Positions 1 through 8,160 of a stretch of 25,515 nt of DNA are shown here, one piece after another. The notes beneath the pieces were generated by a model that was given only the letters and a program-made list of their open reading frames with translations, was not told where the DNA came from and did no database searches. The stretch's first letter is position 1. Each line of letters starts with the position of its first letter. Origin of the DNA: Rhizopus sp. PT2906 (Eukaryota; Mucoromycota; Mucoromycetes; Mucorales; Rhizopodaceae); assembly GCA_025529335.1 (NCBI GenBank), contig JAMYHX010000559.1, positions 1 through 25,515 of the forward strand. Reading direction: 5' to 3'. The translations under genes and the position numbers were made by a program.

Positions 1-1
1 G

Positions 2-330
2 TACATAGATGAGAATCCTTCAGCCGCCTTGGAGCAAGTAATGGAGCGACTACTTCAAAAGTTTCGGGATCTCAAGGTCTCTAAAAGCACTGTCTACAAT
101 TTTGTAAGAACTGAATGTAACTTGTCACTCAAAAAAACCCAAATTCAGCCTGTCGATAGGAACAGTGAAGAAAAAATTCAGGAACGTTTTGACTAGGTTC
201 GTAAGTGGGACTGTACGGACATGGACTTTGCTTGTATATGCCCCAATCCATACTGTAGACCCGTCATCGCAATGAGGGGAAGTCCTCTGTTATTCCCTCC
301 CATCTGTTTGGATTGCGTAGGCCTGCGTCA
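2..330 (+). pseudogene. Tc1/IS630-like transposase remnant (N-terminal part)
   Basis: The frame starting at base 2 reads as the helix-turn-helix and linker region of a Tc1/mariner-IS630 type transposase, a family common in Mucorales genomes (recognised from memory, not searched). A clear stretch runs to base 193 (for example STVYNFVRTECNLSLKK). An in-frame TAG stop follows at 194-196, where the family usually has a tryptophan. The frame then resumes as VRKWDCTDMDF but loses family resemblance soon after, where the first catalytic Asp block should begin. The element therefore has both a nonsense mutation and a deletion or rearrangement before the catalytic core. The N-terminus lies outside the window. 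Confidence 0.6.
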
Positions 331-498
331 TTCTTAGAAAAACTTTTGCTGTTCCCCTCTGACAATGAAGCTGACAATGCGAACAGCTCTGTTTCCGAGG
401 ATAACGGTGATGTATATGGTTTTATAAAAACTCAATCAGGATGGTACAACAAGTACACGAAGGAGATACATGAAAACCACCCTTTGCATGATATCTAA
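313..498 (+). other. Short open frame after the transposase remnant
   Basis: A 61-codon open frame with acidic, Ser/Asn-rich composition follows the broken transposase. I recognise no family and no promoter. It may be chance, or the remains of sequence brought in by the rearrangement of the transposon. It is listed because it is the only open stretch between the transposase remnant and the LTR-like region. The remaining bases to about 1000 are AT-rich with a GGTAGGTGGGAGGTG-type purine tract near 890-920 and no gene. Confidence 0.15.
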
Positions 499-1019
499 AT
501 ACTAAAAAAAATTATCCCATGTATTCATCTTGTTTTTCCAGCTATAGGAAGTCTTTCTGTTTAGCTTGGGATTTTCAGAAGGTGCTCTAGCACATAACAA
601 TCTTTTTCTTCTCTGCAACAGCTGAATTATATGCACTTCCTTATACCGTAAATCATGAATCAATAAAGCTTTTTAATTACCTTCTGAGAAGCATAACCAC
701 ATTTGAGAAGAGAGGAAGTCTTACTCCCTATTATGATAATTCAGCTCTCGGCAATTATGCGTTGAATCCGGCACTACTCTTTTCACTATATTTCTTTTCA
801 ACAAGTTACATTTGCTGTTTGTGGGGAGGGTGGTCAAATTAAGGTGGTTTTTATTAATTTTGGTGACAACTAGTATAATTGTAAAATAGATAGGTAGGTA
901 GGTGGGAGGTGAGAGGTGGGCATATACTGTTTCTCCTTTCAGTGAGCCTAAATTGCTTTTTCGACACGCCTAGCATGACAAAAGATTGGAGATGTGATTT
1001 TAAATAGTCTACTATAAGG

Positions 1020-1673
1020 CCAACAAACGTAACAGCAAAAATTGATCGTTTAAAACAAAAACCGCTCGTTTAAAGAACTTGCAACCATTTGAGACTCGCA
1101 GAACTATAGTTAGTGACATGACCAACGCAGCTGAATAAGATCAACGAAGATCCGAGACCAACAACTTCCCATTCCTGGCAGAACAAAGATAGAGATCTTT
1201 GAATAAGCCCTGGTCTTTCTCGGTTTTACGCGCTGGGCGCTGGTCAGGTCATTGAATAAATTCAACGATTAAAAGAATTACATTAAGTAGAAAACTGATG
1301 TCGTTATCATTTCGGTGTTACAATCTTAACATGCTTCACTAGCATCTTCAAGCTTCTGGCAAGATTATTACAAAGACTTTCCAGCAACTTCAACAGTAAC
1401 TTCTAGAATATTATAGTTAGTATAAATACTCTCTATGTTTTTATCAATAAATCTTTATTTTCAATCTTAATTCTGACCTCTTATTAATAAACATCTGCGC
1501 TTTATTAATATATTCTATCTTCGCTACTCAAACTTGTTTTAAATTAATTTGGGGTCAACTAAAAAAGAAATTCTATCTCGACAGAAACTAATATGACGCT
1601 TAGAATGGCTACAAAAAGCACGAAGGTCGCTTACGCGGACATTGTTGCAAGCATCAGCAATTCTTTGAGATAA
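1020..1673 (+). mobile_element. Possible LTR-retrotransposon remnant (LTR, leader, start of a gag-like frame)
   Basis: The stretch has an LTR-like order of signals on the plus strand: a TATAAATA-like box near 1421-1430, AATAAA-type signals near 1445 and 1487, then a GGGGTCAACT stretch near 1551 that could be a primer-binding region. A 22-codon frame beginning MATKSTKVAYADIV (1605-1673) then stops. That frame resembles the first residues of retroelement gag proteins. I could not define the two ends or a target-site duplication, so this is a weak call. An ordinary AT-rich intergenic stretch is the alternative. Confidence 0.25.
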
Positions 1674-2330
1674 AGTCTCCTCAGTCATCAGGTTTTCGCG
1701 TTTCATTTTGCCCTTTAAACTTTATCCCCGTTCTCGTTGAAGACATTATCTAGTCCATCTTCGTAATAAAAAGTGCTTTTAGTCACTCTATTTGTTGTTT
1801 CTTAAAGTGAAATATCTTTCTTTATTCGTAATAAGGGAAAACAATATCAAAAGAAGAAAAAATAGTTTAAACCAAAGTGATTTTTACTTCAAATCAAATT
1901 AGTATTTTTTTCCAAATCGACCAATATTTCCCAGCTTCACTGTATATTAATTAAGCCTTGGAGTATGTAGCTTTGTGTTTTGTTCCTAGTCATGCATGTA
2001 TGAAAAAAAAAGGCATAGGACATTATTACTTTTGCTACAAGACAACTTAATAAGCTTCTGATTGTATTTAATCTTGATTATTAGGCAGCATGGTGTACTG
2101 TTTTATTAAAAATAAATTTCAGAAAGAGGATAAAATTATGACGTATTTGAAAAAAATAATTGGCGCATATTAAGAAAAGTATTTACGCAATGATTAAAAA
2201 AAAATGCGTGCGAAAGGAGACAACATACAAATGAGAGTAATAAGTACCAAGGAGAGAGAATATAAAGAGTTGTACAATTAGTTATGTAAGAAAATTATTA
2301 TATGTATACAACTTACCCCGAAGGCATCTA
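1674..2330. other. AT-rich stretch without recognisable gene
   Basis: Very AT-rich DNA with several short A-runs and no frame, RNA gene or repeat that I can support. It separates the LTR-like remnant from the minus-strand Fanzor-like tail. Confidence 0.5.
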
Positions 2331-2337
2331 GATGTAT

Positions 2338-2353
2338 CCTAGCGATAACTAGG
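2338..2353. repeat. Small inverted repeat CCTAG-CGATAA-CTAGG
   Basis: A perfect 5-bp stem with a 6-base loop. It overlaps the stop codon of the Fanzor-like tail on the minus strand. In TnpB/Fanzor loci the guide RNA begins around the 3' end of the nuclease gene, so a hairpin here could be a remnant of that RNA. A 5-bp stem is also expected by chance. Confidence 0.25.
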
Positions 2354-2600
2354 ACGGAGAACTGTCTATGCGTATTCTAGTTCTTGGTTGCTCCTGATCG
2401 TCCATTCTTCTTCGACGTCTTGTAGGAGCAACAGCAACCCGGCGAAACCTATCAGGAACCATGCCATTACGTCGAAGCTCACGAAGGATGTGCATGTAGT
2501 TGAGGCAAGCAGCAATATCCCTGTTCCATAAGCGATATCTATCTGGTGCTGCCATGACGGGTGTACCAGGTTTCGCGAGTCCAAGTAAAAGTTGTGTTAA
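2349..2600 (-). pseudogene. Tail of a Fanzor/TnpB-like RNA-guided nuclease (RuvC-III region), truncated
   Basis: The minus-strand frame contains RYRLWNRDIAACLNYMHI, followed by a basic helix ending in VPDRFRRV and then an Arg-rich tail. In TnpB and in the Fanzor proteins abundant in Mucorales, the last RuvC catalytic Asp lies in an N/D-R-D-x-x-A-x-x-N motif right after a zinc ribbon. The NRDIAACLN match, position and downstream helix fit that pattern. The zinc-ribbon cysteines expected just upstream are not present, and the frame upstream of about 2580 looks unrelated, so only the end of a dead gene remains. The identification rests on one motif recalled from memory; an unrelated transposon tail is possible. 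Confidence 0.4.
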
Positions 2601-2631
2601 TAACAGGTATTTGGACAGCATTCTTTTCCTC

Positions 2632-2920
2632 TTATTGCAAACTATTTACTCTTTTTGAGTACAATTCAATCTCGTTGGCGTCTAACCTATCTTTACATTT
2701 ATTCCAAAGTGTATCTAGTGCGACATTTTTCTTTTCTGACTAATAAAAGTAGGTTCGTCGTTATTATCACTTATTGCCGAAGATGCACACTTTTATTTAC
2801 CTTAATCTCTTTTTCAACACTTTTTAGTTGATTCAGGATGTGCTTGTCTTCAGGATATAGCTTTTTCAAAGCAACAAGGTCATTTTTCACTTTGCCATGT
2901 GCTTGCTTTTTTGATATGCC
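2632..2920 (-). pseudogene. Last two exons of an unrecognised gene, cut by the DIRS junction
   Basis: On the minus strand a Lys/Glu-rich frame (from HPGISKKQAHGKVKN, about 2920, to KSVEKEIK) ends at a GTAAAT donor. It resumes after a TTATTAG acceptor as SEKKNVALDTLWNKCK and stops with TAA at 2632-2634. The intron spans 2740-2800 (61 bp) and joins in phase 0; the last exon is exactly 36 codons. The intact splice signals argue for the 3' end of a once-real gene. Upstream, from about 2920, the sequence becomes the tyrosine-recombinase frame of the DIRS element in a different reading frame. I recognise no family. It could be a host gene broken by the element or a fragment of another transposon. 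Confidence 0.4.
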
Positions 2921-3540
2921 AGGATGTTTCTTTTGCTTCAGTGAAGTGAATGATTGCTACTTTCGCTTGTTGGTTCTGTTCCTCAATATAAACGTGTTGA
3001 TATTGTAATCTGCCAATGTCTGAACGTGGTCGTCCCATGGTAGCTAAGCAAAGAAGGGCTACAGTCTTAAGTTGAAGGGTGTGAAGACTCAAAGTAGAGT
3101 TGTCGCTCCAATTTTCCTTTATGTATTGGCATATAATGTCGGTATCCCAAGTACCTAGTTGACCTGGTCTTGGAAGCTTGATTTCAAGGTTTCTCTTGGC
3201 TTTAAAAAATTCTTCAATTTTGGTTTGAGATGCTAATGGTGGAAGGTTTGGGTGAAGAATCTTAAACGTACTAGCTATTGAAGATCTAATTCCATTGAGA
3301 TGAGAGACGGAGTAGTTTCTGTGTGCCATAAGGAATTTAAAAACGTTGTCTGTATCATATTTCTCTGGATCAATGGTTGGATCTTGATCATTACACCATT
3401 TTGTCCATAATCGCCATCCATTATTGTATAACTTGAGTGTGTTTGCTCGTAAACTATGCTGAAGGAACTCAACGGAATCCTCAGTCATACCTAAGTTCTT
3501 CGTCTTTTTCCGGATAACCTCCAAGCGATCAGCTGCCACT
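2880..3540 (-). pseudogene. DIRS tyrosine recombinase, 3'-truncated
   Basis: The frame contains a typical N-terminal core-binding domain (for example NTLKLYNNGWRLWTKWC, SHLNGIRSSIASTFKIL) and the first catalytic arginine in LCLATMGRPRSDIGRLQ. After HFTEAKET the family resemblance ends, so the H-x-x-R and catalytic Tyr box are missing. A TGA at 2880-2882 closes the frame inside the neighbouring gene tail. The start overlaps the end of the RT frame in another phase, as is usual in DIRS elements. The open frame runs upstream through the RT region to 5024, but that part is an out-of-phase shadow. Confidence 0.7.
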
Positions 3541-5404
3541 TTTGTGCCTTGAGGATCATTGGTGTTGCTAGTTGTTGCATCTTGAGAAGCATCGGAAACC
3601 AATATTGAGTTGGCCAATTTGGGGTAACTAGGACTGCGTCTTCTATCTTTTGTTGTTTGATCCTCTGAATTACTTGAGGTATAAATTTCCATGGTGGAAA
3701 TAAGTACATTCCCTTCTTCAACCAAGTTTGGCTGAACGCGTCGATTTGAACTGCTTGAGGGTCCGGACGTAGACTCCAAAACGTATTCAGCTGGTGATTC
3801 GCTCGAGAGGCAAACGCGTCGATCTGTAGAGGGCCCCACATTTTCTGAAGTTTGTTGAATTGTTGTCTCGGTAGCATTGCTTCGTACAATGGATTCGGAA
3901 TCTGCTGACGGCTGATGTAATCGGCCTATATGTTCTGAACCCCAGGAATATGTTGGTATTGTACTTGTAGTCGAAACTGGTTGCAAATATCCTGAATTCG
4001 AACTGCGAGGTCTTGCAAGAGTATTGAAGAAGTGCCTCCAGATTTTGTGACGTATTTTAAAGCTGTAATATTGTCTGTGAATATTCTTATGGTTGTGTTT
4101 TGACATCTTTGTGCGTGCAGTTGTAAGGCGAACCATATAGCCATCAGTTCTCTTACGCTTATAGAATATTCCTTTTCTTCTTGTGTCCAATACCCTGTAG
4201 TTGCTAATTCTTTTGATACCACACCCCAAGCTATATCCGAAGCATCTACGTGAATGGTCAATGCAGGTTGAGTGTTGTTGATTTTCTGAATCGACAATCC
4301 ATTCTTGTTCTTGATATTGTGTATCCACCACTCCAATTCTTCTTTGCTGTTTTTCGACATAAGAAAAGTTGATTCCCATTGTTGATGATGATGGTGAAGG
4401 CTGTAAGCAAGGTCGCGCTGTAAATGTCGTATGTGTAGTAAAGCTTTCCCTATTGCAGGTATTACTGAAGTCATCTTCCCCAAAAGACTGGCAAACCATC
4501 TGCAAGTTCTGTTGGTTGGTTGTAAGGCTTGTCGAATTCTGGTTATCAACTTGTTCAACTTTGTTGAAGGAATGGTGATCTTCATCGTCTTTGAGTTGAA
4601 AGAAAATCCGAGGAACTCTTGTTGTTGAAGAGGTATTAGTATGCTCTTCTCGTTGTTTATCAAAAAACCCAAATTTTCCAAATGTGATCTTACTCGCGCG
4701 CTCACTGTTTCCATTTCTTGAGGAGATTTCGCAAGCAGGCAAACATCGTCTAAGTAATAAACCATTCTGATTCCTTCCTTCCTCAACGGTTCCATCGCAA
4801 ACCTCATCAATTTTGAGAAAATACGGGGACTCACACTCATCCCAAAGGCAAGTGTTTTGTATTGGTAAACTACACCTTGATTCTTGAAAGTAAGGTATTA
4901 ACGAGAGTGAGGATGAATTGGTACGACAACATAGGCGTCTTTCAGATCTATCTTGCATATATAATCGTTCTTCTCCATAATTTCTCGCAATGCTGGAACT
5001 CCTTCCATCTTGAAATGCTGGCACTGAATATAGTTGTTCAGTTTTTGGCAGTCTAAAATTGGACGTCGTTTGTTGGGTTCTTGAATCGTAAAGAAGTTGG
5101 AGAGATAATCCTGATTCTGTGTCGGTGAGATTTCGATGATGTCTGATAAGAGGAATTTTTCCACCGCCTCATTTACTGCTTGTTGTTCGAGTGAATTCAG
5201 CCGTAGTTGTTTCTGTCTCCAAGGTTGTGGTTGTGAGTGAAATTGAATCTGATAACCTTGTTGTACCACTGAAAGAGGCCACCTGTGTGTTGTAATCGTC
5301 TTCCAATAATGAGAAAAGAATTGAAGGCGTCCACCTGGTTTGATACCATCTGAGGGGATGGTATAATGAGCAGTTGGTACTTGGAGTGATGACATTGGTG
5401 ACAT
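3491..5404 (-). pseudogene. DIRS reverse transcriptase-RNase H polyprotein with two internal stops
   Basis: Starting at the ATG at 5404 the frame shows RT blocks: RRPILDCQKLNNYI, KIDLKDAYVVVPIHP (catalytic Asp) and the YYLDDV box (about 4745-4756). RNase H follows, with acidic residues in HVDASDIAWG, SVRELMAIW and FTDNITAL. After it comes the DIRS-typical segment with IDAFASRANHQLNTFWSLRP and LVTPNWPTQYWFP. Two nonsense codons interrupt this single frame: TAA at 4898-4900 (after HPHSR) and TAG at 3926-3928 (after PGVQNI). Residues continue sensibly after each, so they are point mutations and not frameshifts. The frame closes at 3491. Confidence 0.8.
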
Positions 5405-6240
5405 TATTGTCGGTTGTTGTTGTTGAGGTTGTTGCTGGTGCTGGAATTGTTGTTGGTGCTGTTCTGGTTGTTGTAAGTCGGAGGGTTGTTGGGATTCCCA
5501 ACTTGGCCTTGCTCAAAAAAACGGTTTTGTCCTCCCCTATGACCTTTGTATCCATGTGAGTTCCCACGGTATCCTCGTGAATTATTTCCATTGCCTCTAT
5601 TTCTGTTGTTGTTGAAGTTGTTGGTAGATGGTTTGGAGATGACTTCTTGTTCCCATCTAGCTTGGTAGAGGCTGTCCATGAATTCGTCGCTGAATGCATT
5701 GGTTGTTTTGAAGTTCTCTTTCTTGGGTACATGATGTCTGATACTGGCTGGGATATTGAGGGCATTAATGGCGTAATTTTTTGAAATACGTTCTTGGTTC
5801 TTGGCTTGGGTGAGTCCAAAGATTGCCAAGCGTTTTGATTGTTCTGCTGTTCTTTGAAGTACGTCTCGAGTTTCGTCCAATGTATTTGCTTGTTGTAAGA
5901 CATATTGAATTTCTTCGTAAATTTCTGTAGCAACTTTGGCTTGGAAACGTGTTGTATCTGCAATGTCATAAATCTTGGAGATAGCGTCGGTGGTGTCTGT
6001 TTTATGTTTATTGATTTCTTTGTACAGCTCACTGTTGATGCGTTCGGGGGTGGTTCATTTGTCCAAAGTGTATCTTTTACTGTTTTTTCGGAAACGTTTG
6101 AAGTTATCTTCCTGTTGTTGTTCACTGGTGTCTTCGAGTTCGGTAGTAATTTCCATTGGTAAGAAGAACCCGTTTTGTTTTTCTTCTGCTCTTGTTGATA
6201 TCGTCGAATGAAAGCTGAATATAATGCTTCCATCGTTTCT
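5404..6240 (-). pseudogene. DIRS gag-like frame, shifted and interrupted
   Basis: The best gag-like frame ends with a long Asn/Gln/Gly-rich tail (NFNNNRNRGNGNNSRGYRG and following) and stops with TAA at 5404-5406. Upstream it reads through QAKVATEIYEEIQYVLQQAN and ELYKEINKHK. It then meets a TGA near 6055-6057, and further up the coding signal moves to another frame (MEALYSAFIRRYQQEQ, from 6233). At least one frameshift and one stop have accumulated. The stop shares its last A with the start of the RT frame (TAATG), a likely stop-restart junction in the ancestral element. The alternative 354-codon frame here is Pro/Thr-rich and mostly a shadow. Confidence 0.6.
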
Positions 6241-6300
6241 TCTGATAAGTTGGGTTATTATTCGTTGACATTTTCCCCCATAGTTGTTTCCACGAATGCG

Positions 6301-7500
6301 CGGCTTTTGAAGGTATAAGGGGAAAAAGGGAAATATAGTTATTTTTTATTATAAATTAGTGATTCTTAAAAAGGAAAATAAAGCGGCTCTGTGGAGCATT
6401 TACCACATTGAGCAACGGAACGCAGTCAACGAGGATTATTAAAGGAACGCCAAATAATTGAACTGTTATGACTAATCCAAAGCAACTCATGTAACGCAAA
6501 AATATTAAAGAAGCATTGAGTCTATACATTCCAATAAGATGCTTTCAGGAACACTTGACTCATTTTGGCCTGCTTTTGTGCTTGCGAAAAAATGAATCAG
6601 CTAATTTTTTCGTGCATATAAGAAAGTGTACATTACGCGCACGAGAAAATCCACTACAGACACAACCTGTAAATATCGTCAACAAACCTTTTCAATGTGC
6701 GGCATCAAGCTAAGCTTGTTCGGAAACAGACATCTTTCCATGTTCCTTGATGTAAGATAAGAAGTTATCTTTCAAGAAGAAAGAAAGAGATAAAAAAGAA
6801 ATGTGGTTATTGATGTATTTTAATTTTTATGTTGTCAGTTTGATCAACAAAGAACCAAAATCATTCAAGTGTAATTATAAAGAATATTCCACTGGACAGT
6901 CTTGGGTCAGATAGCAAAGGTCCTCCTTTTACAAATTGATAGCATTACACAGCCAAATAAAGTAAACTTTACGTATGTATCCCTTACTTATTATTACCTT
7001 TCTCTCTCTCTCACTCTTTCTGCTATCGGCTGTTGTTAACTTATAAAGATGGCTGCATATCCTGTTTGCTCACAATAAAAGAGGGTGTTTAAAATTCAAA
7101 TGTAGATTTGACCACATTGTGCGGAGAGAAAGATCTGCAACCAGAATGTTCTCCGATTGCGTCTTCTAAATAACATGTCCTTGAAAGCATGACTTTGCAA
7201 GCTTTAGAAAGCTGATTAATCAAAAACTCTGTCGCGGATCTGATTGAGCTGAATTCAATTGAACAGCTGGCGCAATTATTATGACAAATTTCCAATCAAA
7301 AAGGACGCTCAGGACACATTCACTCAGACAAACTGTTCAAAGTAAAATAAATCAATAAAGAACAACAATAACAACCAAAAAGACGATAGATAGTGATGGT
7401 ATAAGCATATGATGAATAGCACTCAAAGATAGGAAAGACGCGTGTGCTTGCTTTATCTATAAAACGAATATCACAGGTTGGACAGATGATTCAGCCACAG
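6301..7500. other. Gene-free stretch after the DIRS element
   Basis: AT-rich sequence with a few short open frames of random-looking composition (for example plus strand 6516-6713, minus strand 7089-7295). No family resemblance, splice structure or RNA gene was seen. A CT-rich TTTCTCTCTCTCTCACTC tract lies at about 7001-7018. Confidence 0.4.
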
Positions 7501-7511
7501 CAAAGAAGAGA

Positions 7512-7519
7512 TATAAATA
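7512..7519 (+). promoter_or_regulatory. TATA box of the small gene at 7574
   Basis: TATAAATA lies 62 bases before the ATG, in a context free of other frames. The distance fits a TATA-driven fungal promoter with a short leader. Confidence 0.55.
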
Positions 7520-7573
7520 TCCAATTCTGATTAATTTTCCATTTCTTTCTCTATCTCCTTCATTGCATTCAAA

Positions 7574-7711
7574 ATGTACTCTCGTGTTGCTCGTCTGGCC
7601 TCTGTCATTCCTGCCAAGAAGATTGCTTTTACTACTGCTGCTGTCTCTGCGGTCTATGCATATGCTCAACAATGCAAGAACGATGTTATCTTTTACACTA
7701 GATCAAAATAA
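7574..7711 (+). CDS. Small 45-residue protein, possibly mitochondrial, well-expressed type
   Basis: An intronless frame of 45 codons begins at an ATG in a good context (TTCAAAATG) and ends with TAA. The first half is basic and hydroxylated without acidic residues (MYSRVARLASVIPAKK), like a mitochondrial targeting sequence. It is followed by a short hydrophobic stretch (IAFTTAAVSAVYAYA) and a polar tail with one Cys. Codon choice is strongly biased to CGT, GCT, GTC and AAG, unlike the AT-rich surroundings, which suggests high expression. A TATA box sits upstream and an AATAAA at 7787-7792 downstream. It could be a small respiratory-complex or inner-membrane subunit, but I do not recognise the family. 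Confidence 0.65.
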   Translation: MYSRVARLASVIPAKKIAFTTAAVSAVYAYAQQCKNDVIFYTRSK

Positions 7712-7786
7712 TCTGCAATACCTTCATTAACTATTCAAAATTACTTATAGACATACATTTCATATATATATAGAACTTGTAATAAT

Positions 7787-7792
7787 AATAAA
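7787..7792 (+). terminator. Poly(A) signal of the small gene
   Basis: AATAAA about 75 bases after the stop at 7711, within an AT-rich tract. Confidence 0.4.
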
Positions 7793-7836
7793 CTCATGTC
7801 CATTCCTCCCTATTCTTTCTTTATAGCTTGCTTTAG

Positions 7837-8160
7837 TTATCTTCAATCACGGGAAAATCAGGGAAAAAATTTTTATTTCGTGGTAAAATAAGAGAGGAAC
7901 ATGGAAAGAAAAAATGGAGTAAATTGATTGGTTGGCTAAATAAAGGAAAATTTTTGACAGATGAGTAATACAGTAATTGTATGTTGTGCCTAACACAATC
8001 TTAGTTGGTGGAACAACGAGCTTATGAGGAAGCCGAAATACCTAACGATATCAGAGAAATTCTGAAGGAATCACCACTCCATCAGCTTAAAGAGAACCGT
8101 AAGAGATACAAAAAGCATGATGATATTTGGAACCTCCTTCAATTGAGAGGATCGAGTTGA
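7837..8160 (+). pseudogene. Coding-like remnant in two blocks, unknown family
   Basis: Block one (7837-7965) is open, basic and Trp-containing (EEHGKKKWSKLIGWLNKGKF) and ends at TAA. Block two (8005-8160) reads LVEQRAYEEAEIPNDIREIL then a Lys/Arg-rich end and TGA. Between them lies a plausible 41-bp intron (GTAATA...CTAACAC...CTTAG), but the splice would put block two out of frame, so the gene looks broken. Block one also follows a CTTTAG that could be an acceptor. Both blocks have protein-like composition with no upstream start codon. I recognise no family. Confidence 0.3.

Larger units (their letters stand above)
2880..6300 (-). mobile_element. Degenerate DIRS-like tyrosine-recombinase retrotransposon
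   Basis: Reading on the minus strand the order is gag-like frame (about 6240-5404), reverse transcriptase plus RNase H (5404-3491) and tyrosine recombinase (about 3540-2880). That order, with a recombinase instead of an integrase, defines DIRS elements. The copy is dead. The gag frame is shifted and carries a stop, the RT frame carries two stops, and the recombinase ends before its C-terminal catalytic residues. No inverted terminal repeat pair or internal complementary region was found, and the 3' end appears lost at about 2920. The 5' limit near 6300 is approximate. Confidence 0.8.

Noticed and set aside
2880..5024. A 714-codon minus-strand frame covering the RT region
   Set aside because: Only its end (about 3540-2880) is real tyrosine recombinase. 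The rest is Ser/Thr/Gln-rich shadow of the RT-RNase H frame, which carries the YLDD and RNase H motifs.
5169..6233. A 354-codon Pro/Thr-rich minus-strand frame
   Set aside because: Mostly out of phase with the gag-like frame that has the Asn/Gly-rich tail. Only its first 20 or so codons look like gag before a frameshift.
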